A stretch of 64,000 bases of DNA from Streptomyces cellostaticus (GTDB lineage: Bacteria > Actinomycetota > Actinomycetes > Streptomycetales > Streptomycetaceae), in assembly GCF_001513965.1 (NCBI RefSeq), contig NZ_KQ948034.1:1-64000 (forward strand), in the 5' to 3' direction. The notes under the pieces are model-generated. The model was not told where the DNA came from. It saw nothing but the letters and a program-made list of their open reading frames with translations, and did not search any database. The position numbers and the translations under genes are program-made. Positions 1 through 8,507 of this stretch are shown one piece after another (position 1 is the stretch's first letter; the number at the start of each line of letters is the position of its first letter).

Positions 1-213
1 ACTAGTGCTGGAGAGCACAGTGGAGCCGTCGCCGAGCGCGCCGCCGTTATTCTCCCCCCAAGCGGCCGCGATGCCAGGTTCGCTGGATCTGCCGCCGTCA
101 GCGTGTGCCGTGCTCAGCCATGCCCCTGGGGACAGGCCGCACCACAGCAGGGCTGCCAAGAAGGCGGCTACGGCCCTCCACATCGGGGCCCGGCCACGGA
201 GCGCAAGTCTCAT
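1..213 (-). CDS. RCC1-repeat secreted protein, N-terminal part
   Basis: This is the first 71 codons of a gene that runs off the left edge. It starts at ATG 213 behind a GAGAGGG ribosome-binding site. Residues 1-38 look like a Sec signal peptide: basic start, hydrophobic core AVAAFLAALLWCGL, and an AHA cleavage site. The mature part then reads AWGENNGGALGDGS, the signature start of an RCC1/beta-propeller repeat. Proteins of this family in actinobacteria are exported and bind other macromolecules; the partner cannot be told from this fragment. An in-frame ATG at codon 11 is a possible alternative start. Confidence 0.75.
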   Translation of the reverse strand, partial: MRLALRGRAPMWRAVAAFLAALLWCGLSPGAWLSTAHADGGRSSEPGIAAAWGENNGGALGDGSTVLSSTS

Positions 214-650
214 GATTGCCCTCTCAGAAAGGATCTGGCTTCAGGCAGCCCGCCGCATTCGAGGGGGGCGCCGAGCGTGCACGAAATCGGAAATCCTTGG
301 CACAAGGCCTCCGACACGCGTACGCATGCGCCACTTGGCCGCTCCGGAACCACCCGGGCCGTCTCGCGCAGGACGCTGTCCAGCGCGGCGGCTCGACCGC
401 CCCCCAGAGGCTCGCCTCCCGGTTCAGCCGCCGCACCCGCTCCCGCAACACCTTGCCCGGCGGCGCGGGTTCGGCCGACTCCGGCGGTCAGTCCCGCTCG
501 CGCCCGCCGGCTCACGAGCGGGGTGACCCGGACGCGTACGGCCGTCCTGAAGCGAGAACCCAGAGGGCCCAGGCGCCGGCCTACCCGACCCGCGCCTGGG
601 CCCTCTTCGTCGAATTCCTCCAGGGAATCGCTGCGGTCAGCCGTCAACCG
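214..650. other. Intergenic region, no convincing gene
   Basis: These 437 bases hold the upstream region of the RCC1-type gene and the terminator of the next gene. The reading frames crossing it are rich in Arg, Ala and Pro with no family signature. I treat them as non-coding. Confidence 0.5.
563..605 (-). terminator. Terminator hairpin after the peptidoglycan-binding-like gene
   Basis: A 14-bp perfect stem (GAGGGCCCAGGCGC at 563-576 with its complement at 592-605) and a 15-base loop lie 45 bases beyond the stop of the minus-strand gene at 651. Confidence 0.75.
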
Positions 651-1232
651 TCAGCTGCAGCTGCTGTCGTTCTTGTAGCTCGCGTAGTGCCAGACGTTCT
701 TGTGGTAGAAGCGGTACTTGCCGCTCGCGGTGCGGAAGATGTCGAAGTAGTAGCGCGAACCGTGGTACCGCAGCTTGTACTTGGTGGCGTCGGTCGTTCC
801 GGTGCTCCGGTACTCCAGCTCGCCCGCCCCGGTGGTGGGGTTCCACTTGTCATCGGCCGCGCCGAAGGTCGTCTTGCCGACCTTGCCGTCCTGCGTCAGG
901 CCCCAGGCCTTCTGCAGCTGCTTGGTGGCGTACGCAGTGTTCGAGCTGAACTTGCCGTTGATGTCGTCCCAGTCGAACTGGGTTCCGTCGCTCTCCTTGA
1001 CACCCTCCGCGTACAGCATGATCTGCCACAGGCAGGTCGCGTTGGTGTCCTTGTACGACGTGGTCGACAGCGTGCCCTCGTCGGCGAAGTCGTCGTAGAA
1101 CGAGCCGCCGCCGCTGACATAGCCGCCGGACGCGGACGCCGAGGCCGGCGAGGCGCTCACCGCGAGCGCGCCCGCGACGGCAGCGCTCACCGCGGCGGTG
1201 GCCAAACGGGTGCGGGTCATACGGAAGTTCAT
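651..1232 (-). CDS. Secreted peptidoglycan-binding-like protein
   Basis: The product has 193 residues. Residues 1-34 form a signal peptide (basic MNFRMTRTRLA, Ala-rich core, SPASASA cleavage region). Residues about 65-130 (CLWQIMLYAEG ... ATKQLQKAWGLTQDGKVGKTTFGA) resemble the three-helix PG_binding_1 fold, in which a short repeated helix contacts cell-wall peptidoglycan. The C-terminal 60 residues are rich in Tyr, Lys and His with no match I recognise. No catalytic domain is attached, so the protein is likely a wall-associated or released binding protein. It has its own terminator and appears monocistronic. Confidence 0.75.
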   Translation of the reverse strand: MNFRMTRTRLATAAVSAAVAGALAVSASPASASASGGYVSGGGSFYDDFADEGTLSTTSYKDTNATCLWQIMLYAEGVKESDGTQFDWDDINGKFSSNTAYATKQLQKAWGLTQDGKVGKTTFGAADDKWNPTTGAGELEYRSTGTTDATKYKLRYHGSRYYFDIFRTASGKYRFYHKNVWHYASYKNDSSCS

Positions 1233-1432
1233 TCGGGTCCTTCCCCCGTAGAAAGGTAAGATCTGCTTACCTGATCATGATGACAGGGACGGCAGGCAGC
1301 ACCCCCCTCCAGAACTCCAACAAGCCCATCCGCCACATCCACTCCACCAGACCCGCCGACAACAACCACCTCCAGGGAGAAATCGACCTCTGTGAGCGGT
1401 GAGTCCGTGGGGCTCCTCGTGATGGACTCGGC

Positions 1433-1525
1433 GGATGCAGCTGGAGTACGCGGCGCTGCTGGACGAAGTCCCTGGCCCTGTTCGAGGCGTTGGCGCAGGA
1501 TTGCGCCCATGAGGAACATCCCTGA
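1433..1525 (+). pseudogene. Remnant of an XRE regulator C-terminus
   Basis: Just upstream of the DUF397 gene two frames together read QLEYAALLDE and then KSLALFEALAQDCAHEEHP followed by TGA. This resembles the last helix of the XRE/DUF5753 regulators that normally precede DUF397 genes, where the stop overlaps the DUF397 start as it does here (stop 1523-1525, start 1509). The frame changes at about 1466 and nothing regulator-like lies upstream, so it looks like a frameshifted leftover. This is inference from residue pattern and position. Confidence 0.4.
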
Positions 1526-1706
1526 CCTGAGCACAGCCACCTGGCACAAGTCGAGCTACAGCCAAGGCGGCAGTGACTGCCTGGAAGTCGCCGACGGCCA
1601 CCCCACCCTCACCCCCGTCCGCGACTCCAAGGCCCCCCACGGCCCGAAGCTCGTGTTCCGGGCGGAGGCCTGGTCGGCCTTCGTCGCTGGCGTGAAGGGT
1701 GAGTGA
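1509..1706 (+). CDS. DUF397 domain protein
   Basis: The 65-residue protein has the DUF397 signature: ATWHKSSYSQGGSDCLEVAD near the start and VRDSKAPHGPKLVF ... WSAFVAGVK near the end. DUF397 proteins are small partners of XRE regulators of the WhiJ/AbaA type, usually encoded directly downstream of the regulator. Here only a fragment of that regulator remains upstream, so this copy may be orphaned. The next gene starts within its last codons (8-base overlap), suggesting translational coupling. ATG 1509 is preferred because the conserved domain begins there. Confidence 0.85.
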   Translation: MRNIPDLSTATWHKSSYSQGGSDCLEVADGHPTLTPVRDSKAPHGPKLVFRAEAWSAFVAGVKGE

Positions 1707-2148
1707 TCACGAGCCGGTCTTCGTCAGAAAGGGCGGCCGGTCCTTCTACAACCCCAACAACCCCTTGGGCCTGGCGCTGATCTTCCTCTCGCTGGCCTTC
1801 GCGGTCGGCGCCATCGTCTATCTGAAGCTGGACTCCCAGTGGAGCGAGGACGAGCTGCGGGAGGCGACGCACAAGGCGGCCGCGAGGCTGGAGGAGGAGC
1901 CGGTGACCGTCGACGAGTCGCTCGGCTACGACATGTACATCGACGACGCCTTCGAAAAGACCGGCGTCGGCCCGTCGTACGGCCCACACGTCGAGCAGGT
2001 CGACGACTCGGCCAAGGGCACCGCGACGTACACGGTGACCGGCAAGGGAACGGACGCGGCGTTCTGCATGCACCTGGTCCCGGTGCCGTACGGAGACAAG
2101 GCGATGCTCAACGTAGAAGTGACGGACGGAGCTTGCAAGGAGTCCTGA
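1699..2148 (+). CDS. Small single-pass membrane protein
   Basis: The 149-residue product starts at GTG 1699 inside the end of the DUF397 gene. Residues 22-44 (LGLALIFLSLAFAVGAIVYLKL) form one membrane segment, placing a roughly 105-residue acidic domain (two Cys near the C-terminus, FCMHL and GACKES) outside the cell. I do not recognise the domain. The overlap suggests co-expression with the DUF397 protein, but a functional link is only inferred from position. Confidence 0.65.
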   Translation: MSDHEPVFVRKGGRSFYNPNNPLGLALIFLSLAFAVGAIVYLKLDSQWSEDELREATHKAAARLEEEPVTVDESLGYDMYIDDAFEKTGVGPSYGPHVEQVDDSAKGTATYTVTGKGTDAAFCMHLVPVPYGDKAMLNVEVTDGACKES

Positions 2149-2302
2149 ACGCATGCCCCGAGGCTCAAGCTCCGAACTCCGAGCCCTCTTTTCAAGGAAC
2201 GGATGGAGGGCCCCAACCCACCCTCCCACCCGGCGAGTTGACTTGACGCGTTCGGCTTGCGACGCACAGTCACGATCCTCTAGCGTGCCCGCATAACGAA
2301 CA

Positions 2303-2348
2303 ACCCCCGACAGGTGCTACCAACACCTGCGGGGGTCTGACCTACGAG
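2303..2348 (+). promoter_or_regulatory. Leader hairpin of the wHTH/Uma2 module, copy A
   Basis: A stem formed by ACCCCCGACAGGTG (2303-2316) and CACCTGCGGGGGT (2324-2336), with one bulged A, is followed at once by TCTGACCTACGAG. The 20 bases at 2329-2348 match 16 of 20 with the same position upstream of the second module (28200-28219). A smaller stem GATCG/CGATC places the GAAAGG ribosome-binding sequence in its loop just before GTG 2366. Attenuation or translational control is inference. Confidence 0.5.
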
Positions 2349-2365
2349 ATCGGAAAGGCGATCCC

Positions 2366-3130
2366 GTGGCTGATGCCAAGCTTAGTCCTGCCCTCCCGCC
2401 CGCGCACGCGTCCCCGCACCCGATGGCCAATCCGGGTTACGGCAAGCGTTGCGCGCCCAGCCAACTCCCCCGCACCAAAAACGACTTCGCACACTTACCT
2501 CCCCGCGAAGCCGCCATCGCCGCCTACATCGACCGACTCCCCGACGGCGCCGACATCTCCGTGAAGACGCTGGCCAAACAGCTCCTGTACGGCCAATGCG
2601 CCCTGCGTACGGCCCTCAACCACCTCCAGCGGTCAGGGCACTTACGGCGAGGAAGGGAGCGACTGGAGGCGGAAGGCGGCGGCTCGCGCTGGATCACCCG
2701 ATCGTGGTGGTCCCGTACCGCACGTGCCGACGACTGGTGGGCGGCGTTCACGCGCGGCGACGTACCGGAACCGGAGCAGCCACCGGACGAACGCGCCCGC
2801 ACCACCCGCTCCCGCGCTCACATCCTCCGCGCCCTGACCGAGGGCCTGCCCACCCCGGTCCACCACCCCGCAGCCCTGGTCCGCCGCCGTCTGATCGACA
2901 AGCTCCCCCCGGAACCGGTGCCCCGTCCACCGCGCCGGGTGCTGGAGTGCGCGAAGTGCGGGGTGCCGGGGCGACCGGAAGCACTGCCTGGAGGTGTGTG
3001 CGGCGGTTGCCGAGGCGAACGCGCTCCCGCGCGCCCCCGTACACCCCTGCCCGCCCCCGCAGTCCACGTCCACGCGGGCGAGATCCGGGCTGCGATGTCC
3101 CTGAAGCGACGAGAAAGGACACACGTATGA
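2366..3130 (+). CDS. Winged-helix regulator with C-terminal zinc ribbon
   Basis: The 254-residue protein starts at GTG 2366 behind GGAAAGG. Residues 45-105 (PPREAAIAAYIDRLPDGADISVKTLAKQL ... LNHLQRSGHLRR) read as a winged helix-turn-helix of the MarR/GntR-like kind seen in Streptomyces accessory genes. The middle is Arg/Pro-rich with a conserved helix PAALVRRRLIDKLPPEP. The end carries CAKC-x13-CGGC, a probable zinc ribbon. The gene at 28239 has the same architecture and also precedes a Uma2 gene. DNA binding is likely; the targets are unknown. Confidence 0.65.
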   Translation: MADAKLSPALPPAHASPHPMANPGYGKRCAPSQLPRTKNDFAHLPPREAAIAAYIDRLPDGADISVKTLAKQLLYGQCALRTALNHLQRSGHLRRGRERLEAEGGGSRWITRSWWSRTARADDWWAAFTRGDVPEPEQPPDERARTTRSRAHILRALTEGLPTPVHHPAALVRRRLIDKLPPEPVPRPPRRVLECAKCGVPGRPEALPGGVCGGCRGERAPARPRTPLPAPAVHVHAGEIRAAMSLKRRERTHV

Positions 3131-3189
3131 CCGCTCCTACGGTCCGACAACACCGGCCCAGGGCACGATGGAGGGGAGGAGGCGACGCC

Positions 3190-3867
3190 ATGACCCCCAG
3201 CACCGCCCAGCGCCCGCAGATGTCCGCCGAGGACTTCGAGGAGCTTGCCCGCAGGGCCCCGGAAAACGTGCAGCTCGAATTCATCAACGGGCGGCTGTAC
3301 GTGAAGGGCGACCGCATCACGGACGAGGACTTCGAGGAACTTGCCCGTAAGGCTCCAGAGGGCGTCAAGCTCGAACTCATCGACGGAAGGCTAGAGGTCA
3401 AGCCGATGCCTGACCAGCGTCACCGGGGCATCGTGATGTGGCTCCTCCGGCTGTTCATGCAGCTACGTCCCGAGCTGGCCCTGTACCCCGAACAGCAGCT
3501 CAAGGTCGGGGCCTACCGCAAGGGCCACGCCTGCGCAGACGGTGCGCTGGCCCCGTTCAACCACTTCATCGCCCAGGAGGGAGACTGGGCGGACCCCGAC
3601 GGCGTCCTCATGGTCGTGGAAGTCACCTCTCGCGACCGTGACACCGACCGACGCGACCGCATCGACAAGGTCCGCGGCTACGCCGAGGCCGGTATCCCCA
3701 TCTACCTGCTGATCGACCGGGACAACGACACGCTTGTCGTGCACAGTGCCCCCAAGGACGGCCGCTACCGGCAGTCCCCGTCCTATCCCTGGGGCGCCAC
3801 CGTCGAACTCCCCTCTCCGGTGAGCATCACCCTCGAAACCGAGGACCTCAAGGACTACGCCGACTGA
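3190..3867 (+). CDS. Uma2-family (DUF820) restriction-endonuclease-like protein
   Basis: The 225-residue product has the Uma2 PD-(D/E)xK nuclease fold: DGALAPF near residue 120 supplies the first acidic residue, then GVLMVVEVTSRDRDTDRRDRIDKVRGYAEAGIPIYLLIDR gives the conserved E, the Lys and the closing strand. ATG 3190 is chosen because GGAGG lies 8 bases upstream; ATG 3127, overlapping the regulator stop as ATGA, is an alternative. Uma2 proteins are abundant in Streptomyces and cyanobacteria and their role is not established. Unusually, the N-terminal motif is duplicated in tandem (see repeat). A terminator follows. Confidence 0.8.
   Translation: MTPSTAQRPQMSAEDFEELARRAPENVQLEFINGRLYVKGDRITDEDFEELARKAPEGVKLELIDGRLEVKPMPDQRHRGIVMWLLRLFMQLRPELALYPEQQLKVGAYRKGHACADGALAPFNHFIAQEGDWADPDGVLMVVEVTSRDRDTDRRDRIDKVRGYAEAGIPIYLLIDRDNDTLVVHSAPKDGRYRQSPSYPWGATVELPSPVSITLETEDLKDYAD
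3229..3420 (+). repeat. Tandem duplication of a 32-codon unit inside the Uma2 gene
   Basis: Two 96-base units encode EDFEELARRAPENVQLEF... and EDFEELARKAPEGVKLEL..., both continuing as (I)(N/D)GRL(Y/E)VK. Similarity fades at about 3402. The unit corresponds to the start of the usual Uma2 domain, so the protein carries that entry segment twice. Confidence 0.85.
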
Positions 3868-3884
3868 GGCTCACGAAACGCCCA

Positions 3885-3922
3885 AGGGCGGCACCCCAGC
3901 CAGAAGCTGGACGTACCGCCCT
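3885..3922. terminator. Terminator between the Uma2 gene and groEL
   Basis: AGGGCGG (3885-3891) pairs with CCGCCCT (3916-3922), and an inner stem CCAGC/GCTGG lies between. It sits between two convergent genes and may serve both. Confidence 0.65.
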
Positions 3923-3957
3923 CGGTCCGAAGGACAGGCGATCAACCGTCAGGTCGA

Positions 3958-5580
<1,623 letters not shown>

Positions 5581-5706
5581 GTGAAGTGGTCCCTCCAGGA
5601 CTGGGGGTGATTCCTTCGGACCGCGCCCGCGCCCGCGACGGACGGCTCGCCGACCTGTGGTTCCTTGCCCCACCTGGCCTGCGGGCCTCACTGACCCGGT
5701 CCTTCT

Positions 5707-5733
5707 TTGTCACTCTCACCTTCAGAGTGCTAA
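5707..5733 (-). promoter_or_regulatory. CIRCE operator 1 (HrcA), imperfect
   Basis: TTGTCACTC-N9-GAGTGCTAA. The right half is perfect and the left half departs from TTAGCACTC at two positions. It lies at or just after the expected transcription start. Confidence 0.8.
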
Positions 5734-5739
5734 CGCCAA

Positions 5740-5768
5740 TGATTAGCACTCGGCATGGTCGAGTGCAA
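5740..5768 (-). promoter_or_regulatory. groEL promoter
   Basis: On the minus strand TTGCAC (5768-5763), a 17-base spacer and TAATCA (5745-5740) fit a vegetative promoter. It is embedded in CIRCE 2. Confidence 0.65.
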
Positions 5769-5769
5769 G
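5743..5769 (-). promoter_or_regulatory. CIRCE operator 2 (HrcA)
   Basis: TTAGCACTC-N9-GAGTGCAAG matches the CIRCE consensus except for the last two bases. It overlaps both promoter hexamers. Confidence 0.9.
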
Positions 5770-5806
5770 CGCCTGACGGGGTACAGGGGGCGCTCAGCCC
5801 CCGCGG

Positions 5807-5848
5807 ACAAGGGCATCCGGGCCCGACACAAGGGCATCCGGGCACGAC
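5807..5848. repeat. Two direct copies of a 21-base unit
   Basis: ACAAGGGCATCCGGGC(C/A)CGAC occurs twice in a row between the groEL promoter and the cold-shock terminator. Function unknown. Confidence 0.8.
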
Positions 5849-5883
5849 GAAGGGCCCGCACCCTGTGCCGGTGCGGGCCCTTC
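5849..5883 (-). terminator. Terminator of the cold-shock gene
   Basis: A perfect 14-bp stem GAAGGGCCCGCACC with a 7-base loop, 15 bases past the cold-shock stop codon. Confidence 0.9.
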
Positions 5884-5897
5884 GTCACAAGAAACGT

Positions 5898-6101
5898 TCA
5901 GGCGCTGAGGCGAACCATGTCGGCCTGCGGGCCCTTCTGGCCCTGCGAGATCTCGAACTCCACCCGCTGGCCCTCTTCCAGGGTGCGGTAGCCGTCCATC
6001 TGAATGGCGCTGTAATGGACGAAGACGTCCGCACCACCGTCGACCGCGATGAAGCCGTACCCCTTCTCCGCGTTGAACCACTTGACGGTGCCCTGAGCCA
6101 T
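5898..6101 (-). CDS. Cold-shock domain protein (CspA family)
   Basis: The 67-residue protein is one OB-fold cold-shock domain: MAQGTVKWFNAEKGYGFIAVD contains RNP1-like KGYGFI and DVFVHYSAIQ is RNP2. It binds single-stranded nucleic acid and acts as an RNA chaperone. ATG 6101 gives the standard family length; ATG 6131 would add ten atypical residues, and GGGGAG lies 8 bases before 6101. It is monocistronic with a long upstream region and a strong terminator, as is usual for csp genes with regulated leaders. Confidence 0.95.
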   Translation of the reverse strand: MAQGTVKWFNAEKGYGFIAVDGGADVFVHYSAIQMDGYRTLEEGQRVEFEISQGQKGPQADMVRLSA

Positions 6102-6458
6102 GCCTAACTCCCCTATTACTGGCCCTTGCACAGATCCACACTTCGCGGACCCGGGTCAGACCTCACCCCCCATTGGTCGGGGGCGTGCGCCGGAACGCGT
6201 CGACCGCGGCTGAATGTATCTGTCCAACTGCCCTCTGCAACAGGTCAATCGGACGAGAATTCTGGACGGGCCCGGTCCGGAATCTGCCAAAAATTCGGCC
6301 GAATTCAGGGCAAGTCGGGCTACATAAAGGGGTAAAAAAGCCGCATAAAACCCGTGCACTTTGGCTACTTCTTATCGGGTGTGCGGCGTGAAATCCGGGG
6401 CCTGCGACCCGCAGGTCCGGAACGCGTTCCCCAACTGTACCGCGCTCAATCACACTGA
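6102..6458 (-). other. Long upstream region of the cold-shock gene
   Basis: The stretch is clearly richer in A+T than its surroundings at 6230-6380. A possible minus-strand promoter is TTGCAG (6240-6235), 16 bases, TACATT (6218-6213), which would leave a leader of about 110 bases. No gene is visible. Confidence 0.4.
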
Positions 6459-6494
6459 ATGGCCCCCTCCGTTTCTCTCACGGAGGAGGCCATT
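6459..6494 (-). terminator. Terminator of the CysO-like gene
   Basis: AATGGCC and CCTCCG (6459-6471) pair with CGGAGG and GGCCATT (6481-6494), with one mismatch, 40 bases past the stop codon. Confidence 0.8.
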
Positions 6495-6533
6495 CGATGA
6501 ACAATCAGTAACCTCGGTTACCGAAGGTAATGA

Positions 6534-6809
6534 TCAGCCGCCGGCGACGGCCGGAATGATGGAGACACCGGCACCGTCCGGGGTCGCCGTCTCAAGACCC
6601 TGCTCGAAGCGGACGTCGTCGTCGTTGACGTACACGTTGACGAAACGGCGCAGCTGGCCCTGGTCGTCCAGCACCCGGGCGGCGATCCCGGTGTGGTTCT
6701 TCTCCAGGTCCTTGATGACCTCGGCGAGGGTCGCCCCCTCGGCGGCGACCTCGGCCCGGCCGCCGGTGTAGGTGCGCAGGATGGTGGGGATGCGAACGGT
6801 GACGCTCAT
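6534..6809 (-). CDS. cysO: CysO-type ubiquitin-like sulfur carrier (MoaD/ThiS family)
   Basis: The 91-residue beta-grasp protein ends in AVAGG; the terminal Gly-Gly is the thiocarboxylation site of ThiS, MoaD and CysO. The pattern SVTVRIPTILRTYTGG ... RRFVNVYVNDDDVRFEQGL ... VSIIPAVAGG closely follows mycobacterial CysO, which donates sulfur to O-phosphoserine or O-acetylserine for cysteine synthesis; in actinomycetes such carriers also serve thio-sugar and antibiotic pathways. It lies just downstream of thrC in the same direction, as in other Streptomyces. Neither an activating MoeB-like enzyme nor a Mec peptidase is in the window. Confidence 0.85.
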   Translation of the reverse strand: MSVTVRIPTILRTYTGGRAEVAAEGATLAEVIKDLEKNHTGIAARVLDDQGQLRRFVNVYVNDDDVRFEQGLETATPDGAGVSIIPAVAGG

Positions 6810-6840
6810 GCTGGTGACCTCCGGTCAGGTAATCGGCCTC

Positions 6841-6908
6841 AGGGGCGGGGCTGTGCTTGATGTGCGGCTGCCGCCGCGTGGGCGCGGCCAGCCCCCACCG
6901 GCCCGCAG
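6841..6908 (+). repeat. Interspersed Streptomyces repeat, copy 1
   Basis: Starts AGGGGCGGGGCTGTGCTTGA, contains GCCGCCGCGTGGGCGCGGCCAGCC, shown here as two parts GCCGCCGCGTGG and GCGCGGCCAGCC, and ends CCCACCGGCCCGCAG. The same element recurs at 16539-16581 (short form) and 58390-58461 (inverted). It fills the gap between thrC and the CysO-like gene. Confidence 0.75.
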
Positions 6909-6919
6909 ACGAAAAGCGG

Positions 6920-8203
6920 CTATGCGAGGCCGGCCTCGCGGAACGACTCCAGGCTGGGACGGATGGTCGCGGTAAGCCCCGTACCCGCCACCGCATCCAG
7001 CGTCTTGAGACCGTCCCCGGTGTTGAGCACAACGGTCGTCTTCGTCGGGTCCAGGACACCGTCCTGGATCAGCTTGCGCGTCACTCCGACGGTCACGCCA
7101 CCCGCAGTCTCGGCGAAAATACCTTCCGTACGGGCCAGCAGCTTGATCGCGTCCACGACCTGCTCGTCGGTCACGTCCTCCACCGCCCCGCCCGTGCGGC
7201 GCGCGATGTCCAGGACGTACGGACCGTCGGCCGGGTTGCCGATGGCGAGGGACTTGGCGATGGTGTTCGGCTTCTGCGGGCGGACCACGTCGTGCCCGGC
7301 CTTGAAGGCGGTGGACACCGGCGAGCAGCCCTCGGCCTGTGCACCGAAGATCTTGTACGGCCTGTCCTCGACCAGACCGAGCTTGATCAGTTCCTGCAGA
7401 CCCTTGTCGATCTTCGTGAGCTGGGAGCCGGAGGCGATCGGGACCACGAGCTGGTCCGGGAGCCGCCAGCCGAGCTGCTCGCAGATCTCGTACGCCAGGG
7501 TCTTCGAGCCCTCCGCGTAGTACGGCCGCAGGTTGACGTTGACGAAGCCCCAGCCCTCGCCGGCCGGGTCGCCGATCAGCTCGGAGCAGAAGCGGTTCAC
7601 ATCGTCGTAGTTGCCCTCGATGCCGACCAGCTCGCCGCCGTAGACCGCGGCCATGACGACCTTGCCCTGCTCCAGGTCGTGCGGGATGAACACGCAGGAG
7701 CGGAAGCCGGCCCGGGCGGCCGCGGCGCCGACGGCACCGGCGAGGTTGCCGGTGGAGGAGCAGGAGAGGGTCGTGAAGCCGAAGGCACGCGCCGCCTCCA
7801 GGGCCTGGGCCACCACCCGGTCCTTGAAGGAGTGCGTCGGGTTGCCGGAGTCGTCCTTCACGTACAGCCCGCCGGTCACGCCCAGCTCGCGCGCCAGGTT
7901 GTCGGCCTTGACGAGCTTGGTCCAGCCCGGGTTGATGTTCGGCTTGTCGGCCACGTCGGCGGGGACGGGCAGCAGCGGCGCGTAACGCCAGATGTTCGCG
8001 GGGCCGGCCTCGATGCGCCGGCGCAGCTCTTCGGTGTCGTAGGCGGAGAAGTCGTAGGCGATCTCCAGCGGGCCGAAACACTCCTCGCAGGCGAACACCG
8101 GGCCGAGCGGCACGCGGTGCCCGCACTCGCGGCAGCTCAGCGCCGCGGCGGGACCGAGGTCTACGGTGGGATTGCTGGTGCTTGCAACAGTCTGCACAGC
8201 CAT
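6920..8203 (-). CDS. thrC: Threonine synthase
   Basis: The 427-residue PLP enzyme converts O-phosphohomoserine to threonine, the last step of the pathway. A zinc-ribbon-like start (C24, C27, C39, C42) precedes the fold-type II domain. K127 in THSFKDR should hold PLP, and SSTGNLAGAVGAAA binds its phosphate. ATG 8203 is preferred; an ATG at 8236 lacks family sequence. A stem CTCACG/CGTGAG (8232-8254) lies about 30 bases upstream. The other threonine genes are not nearby; the CysO-like gene follows after a 110-base gap holding an interspersed repeat. Confidence 0.93.
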   Translation of the reverse strand: MAVQTVASTSNPTVDLGPAAALSCRECGHRVPLGPVFACEECFGPLEIAYDFSAYDTEELRRRIEAGPANIWRYAPLLPVPADVADKPNINPGWTKLVKADNLARELGVTGGLYVKDDSGNPTHSFKDRVVAQALEAARAFGFTTLSCSSTGNLAGAVGAAAARAGFRSCVFIPHDLEQGKVVMAAVYGGELVGIEGNYDDVNRFCSELIGDPAGEGWGFVNVNLRPYYAEGSKTLAYEICEQLGWRLPDQLVVPIASGSQLTKIDKGLQELIKLGLVEDRPYKIFGAQAEGCSPVSTAFKAGHDVVRPQKPNTIAKSLAIGNPADGPYVLDIARRTGGAVEDVTDEQVVDAIKLLARTEGIFAETAGGVTVGVTRKLIQDGVLDPTKTTVVLNTGDGLKTLDAVAGTGLTATIRPSLESFREAGLA

Positions 8204-8507
8204 GGAGGCGAGGCCCTTTCTCCTCATCTTCCTCACGACGCACCTCGCCGTGAGACGGATTTGGCACCTTCCCTAGCCGGGAGCCTCGCGAAGCGATCAA
8301 CAGCGATCTACGAGTACCGACTGGAGGGTTGCCGGGGCTTCATCGGGCCGTGTCCCTCTGCCCCTCTGGATGAGCTGTATGCAGTTGTCAACGCCACTTG
8401 ACCACCCGACATGCGATGGTCATCGGCGTTGTTCAAGACTGTAACCGAAGGCCAGGACAGTTGAGATAGTCGTCCGAACCGCGAGACAACGTGAGGAGCC
8501 GCTGACT

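Larger units (their letters stand above)
5581..5897. other. groEL promoter/leader and cold-shock terminator region
   Basis: This 317-base gap holds, from left to right, the groEL 5' leader (about 150 bases), CIRCE 1, the promoter with CIRCE 2, a twice-repeated 21-base unit, and the terminator of the cold-shock gene. No reading frame here is credible. Confidence 0.8.

Noticed and set aside
210..647. A 145-codon minus-strand frame before the RCC1-type gene
   Set aside because: Low-complexity Arg/Ala/Gly composition, no ribosome-binding site, and it overlaps the terminator of the neighbouring gene.
5807..5848. CRISPR-like repeat
   Set aside because: Only two directly adjoining 21-base copies with no spacers; no cas genes.
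8204..8507. A threonine-responsive attenuator or T-box before thrC
   Set aside because: Only a short CTCACG/CGTGAG stem is present. There is no T-box core, no run of Thr codons and no terminator alternative.
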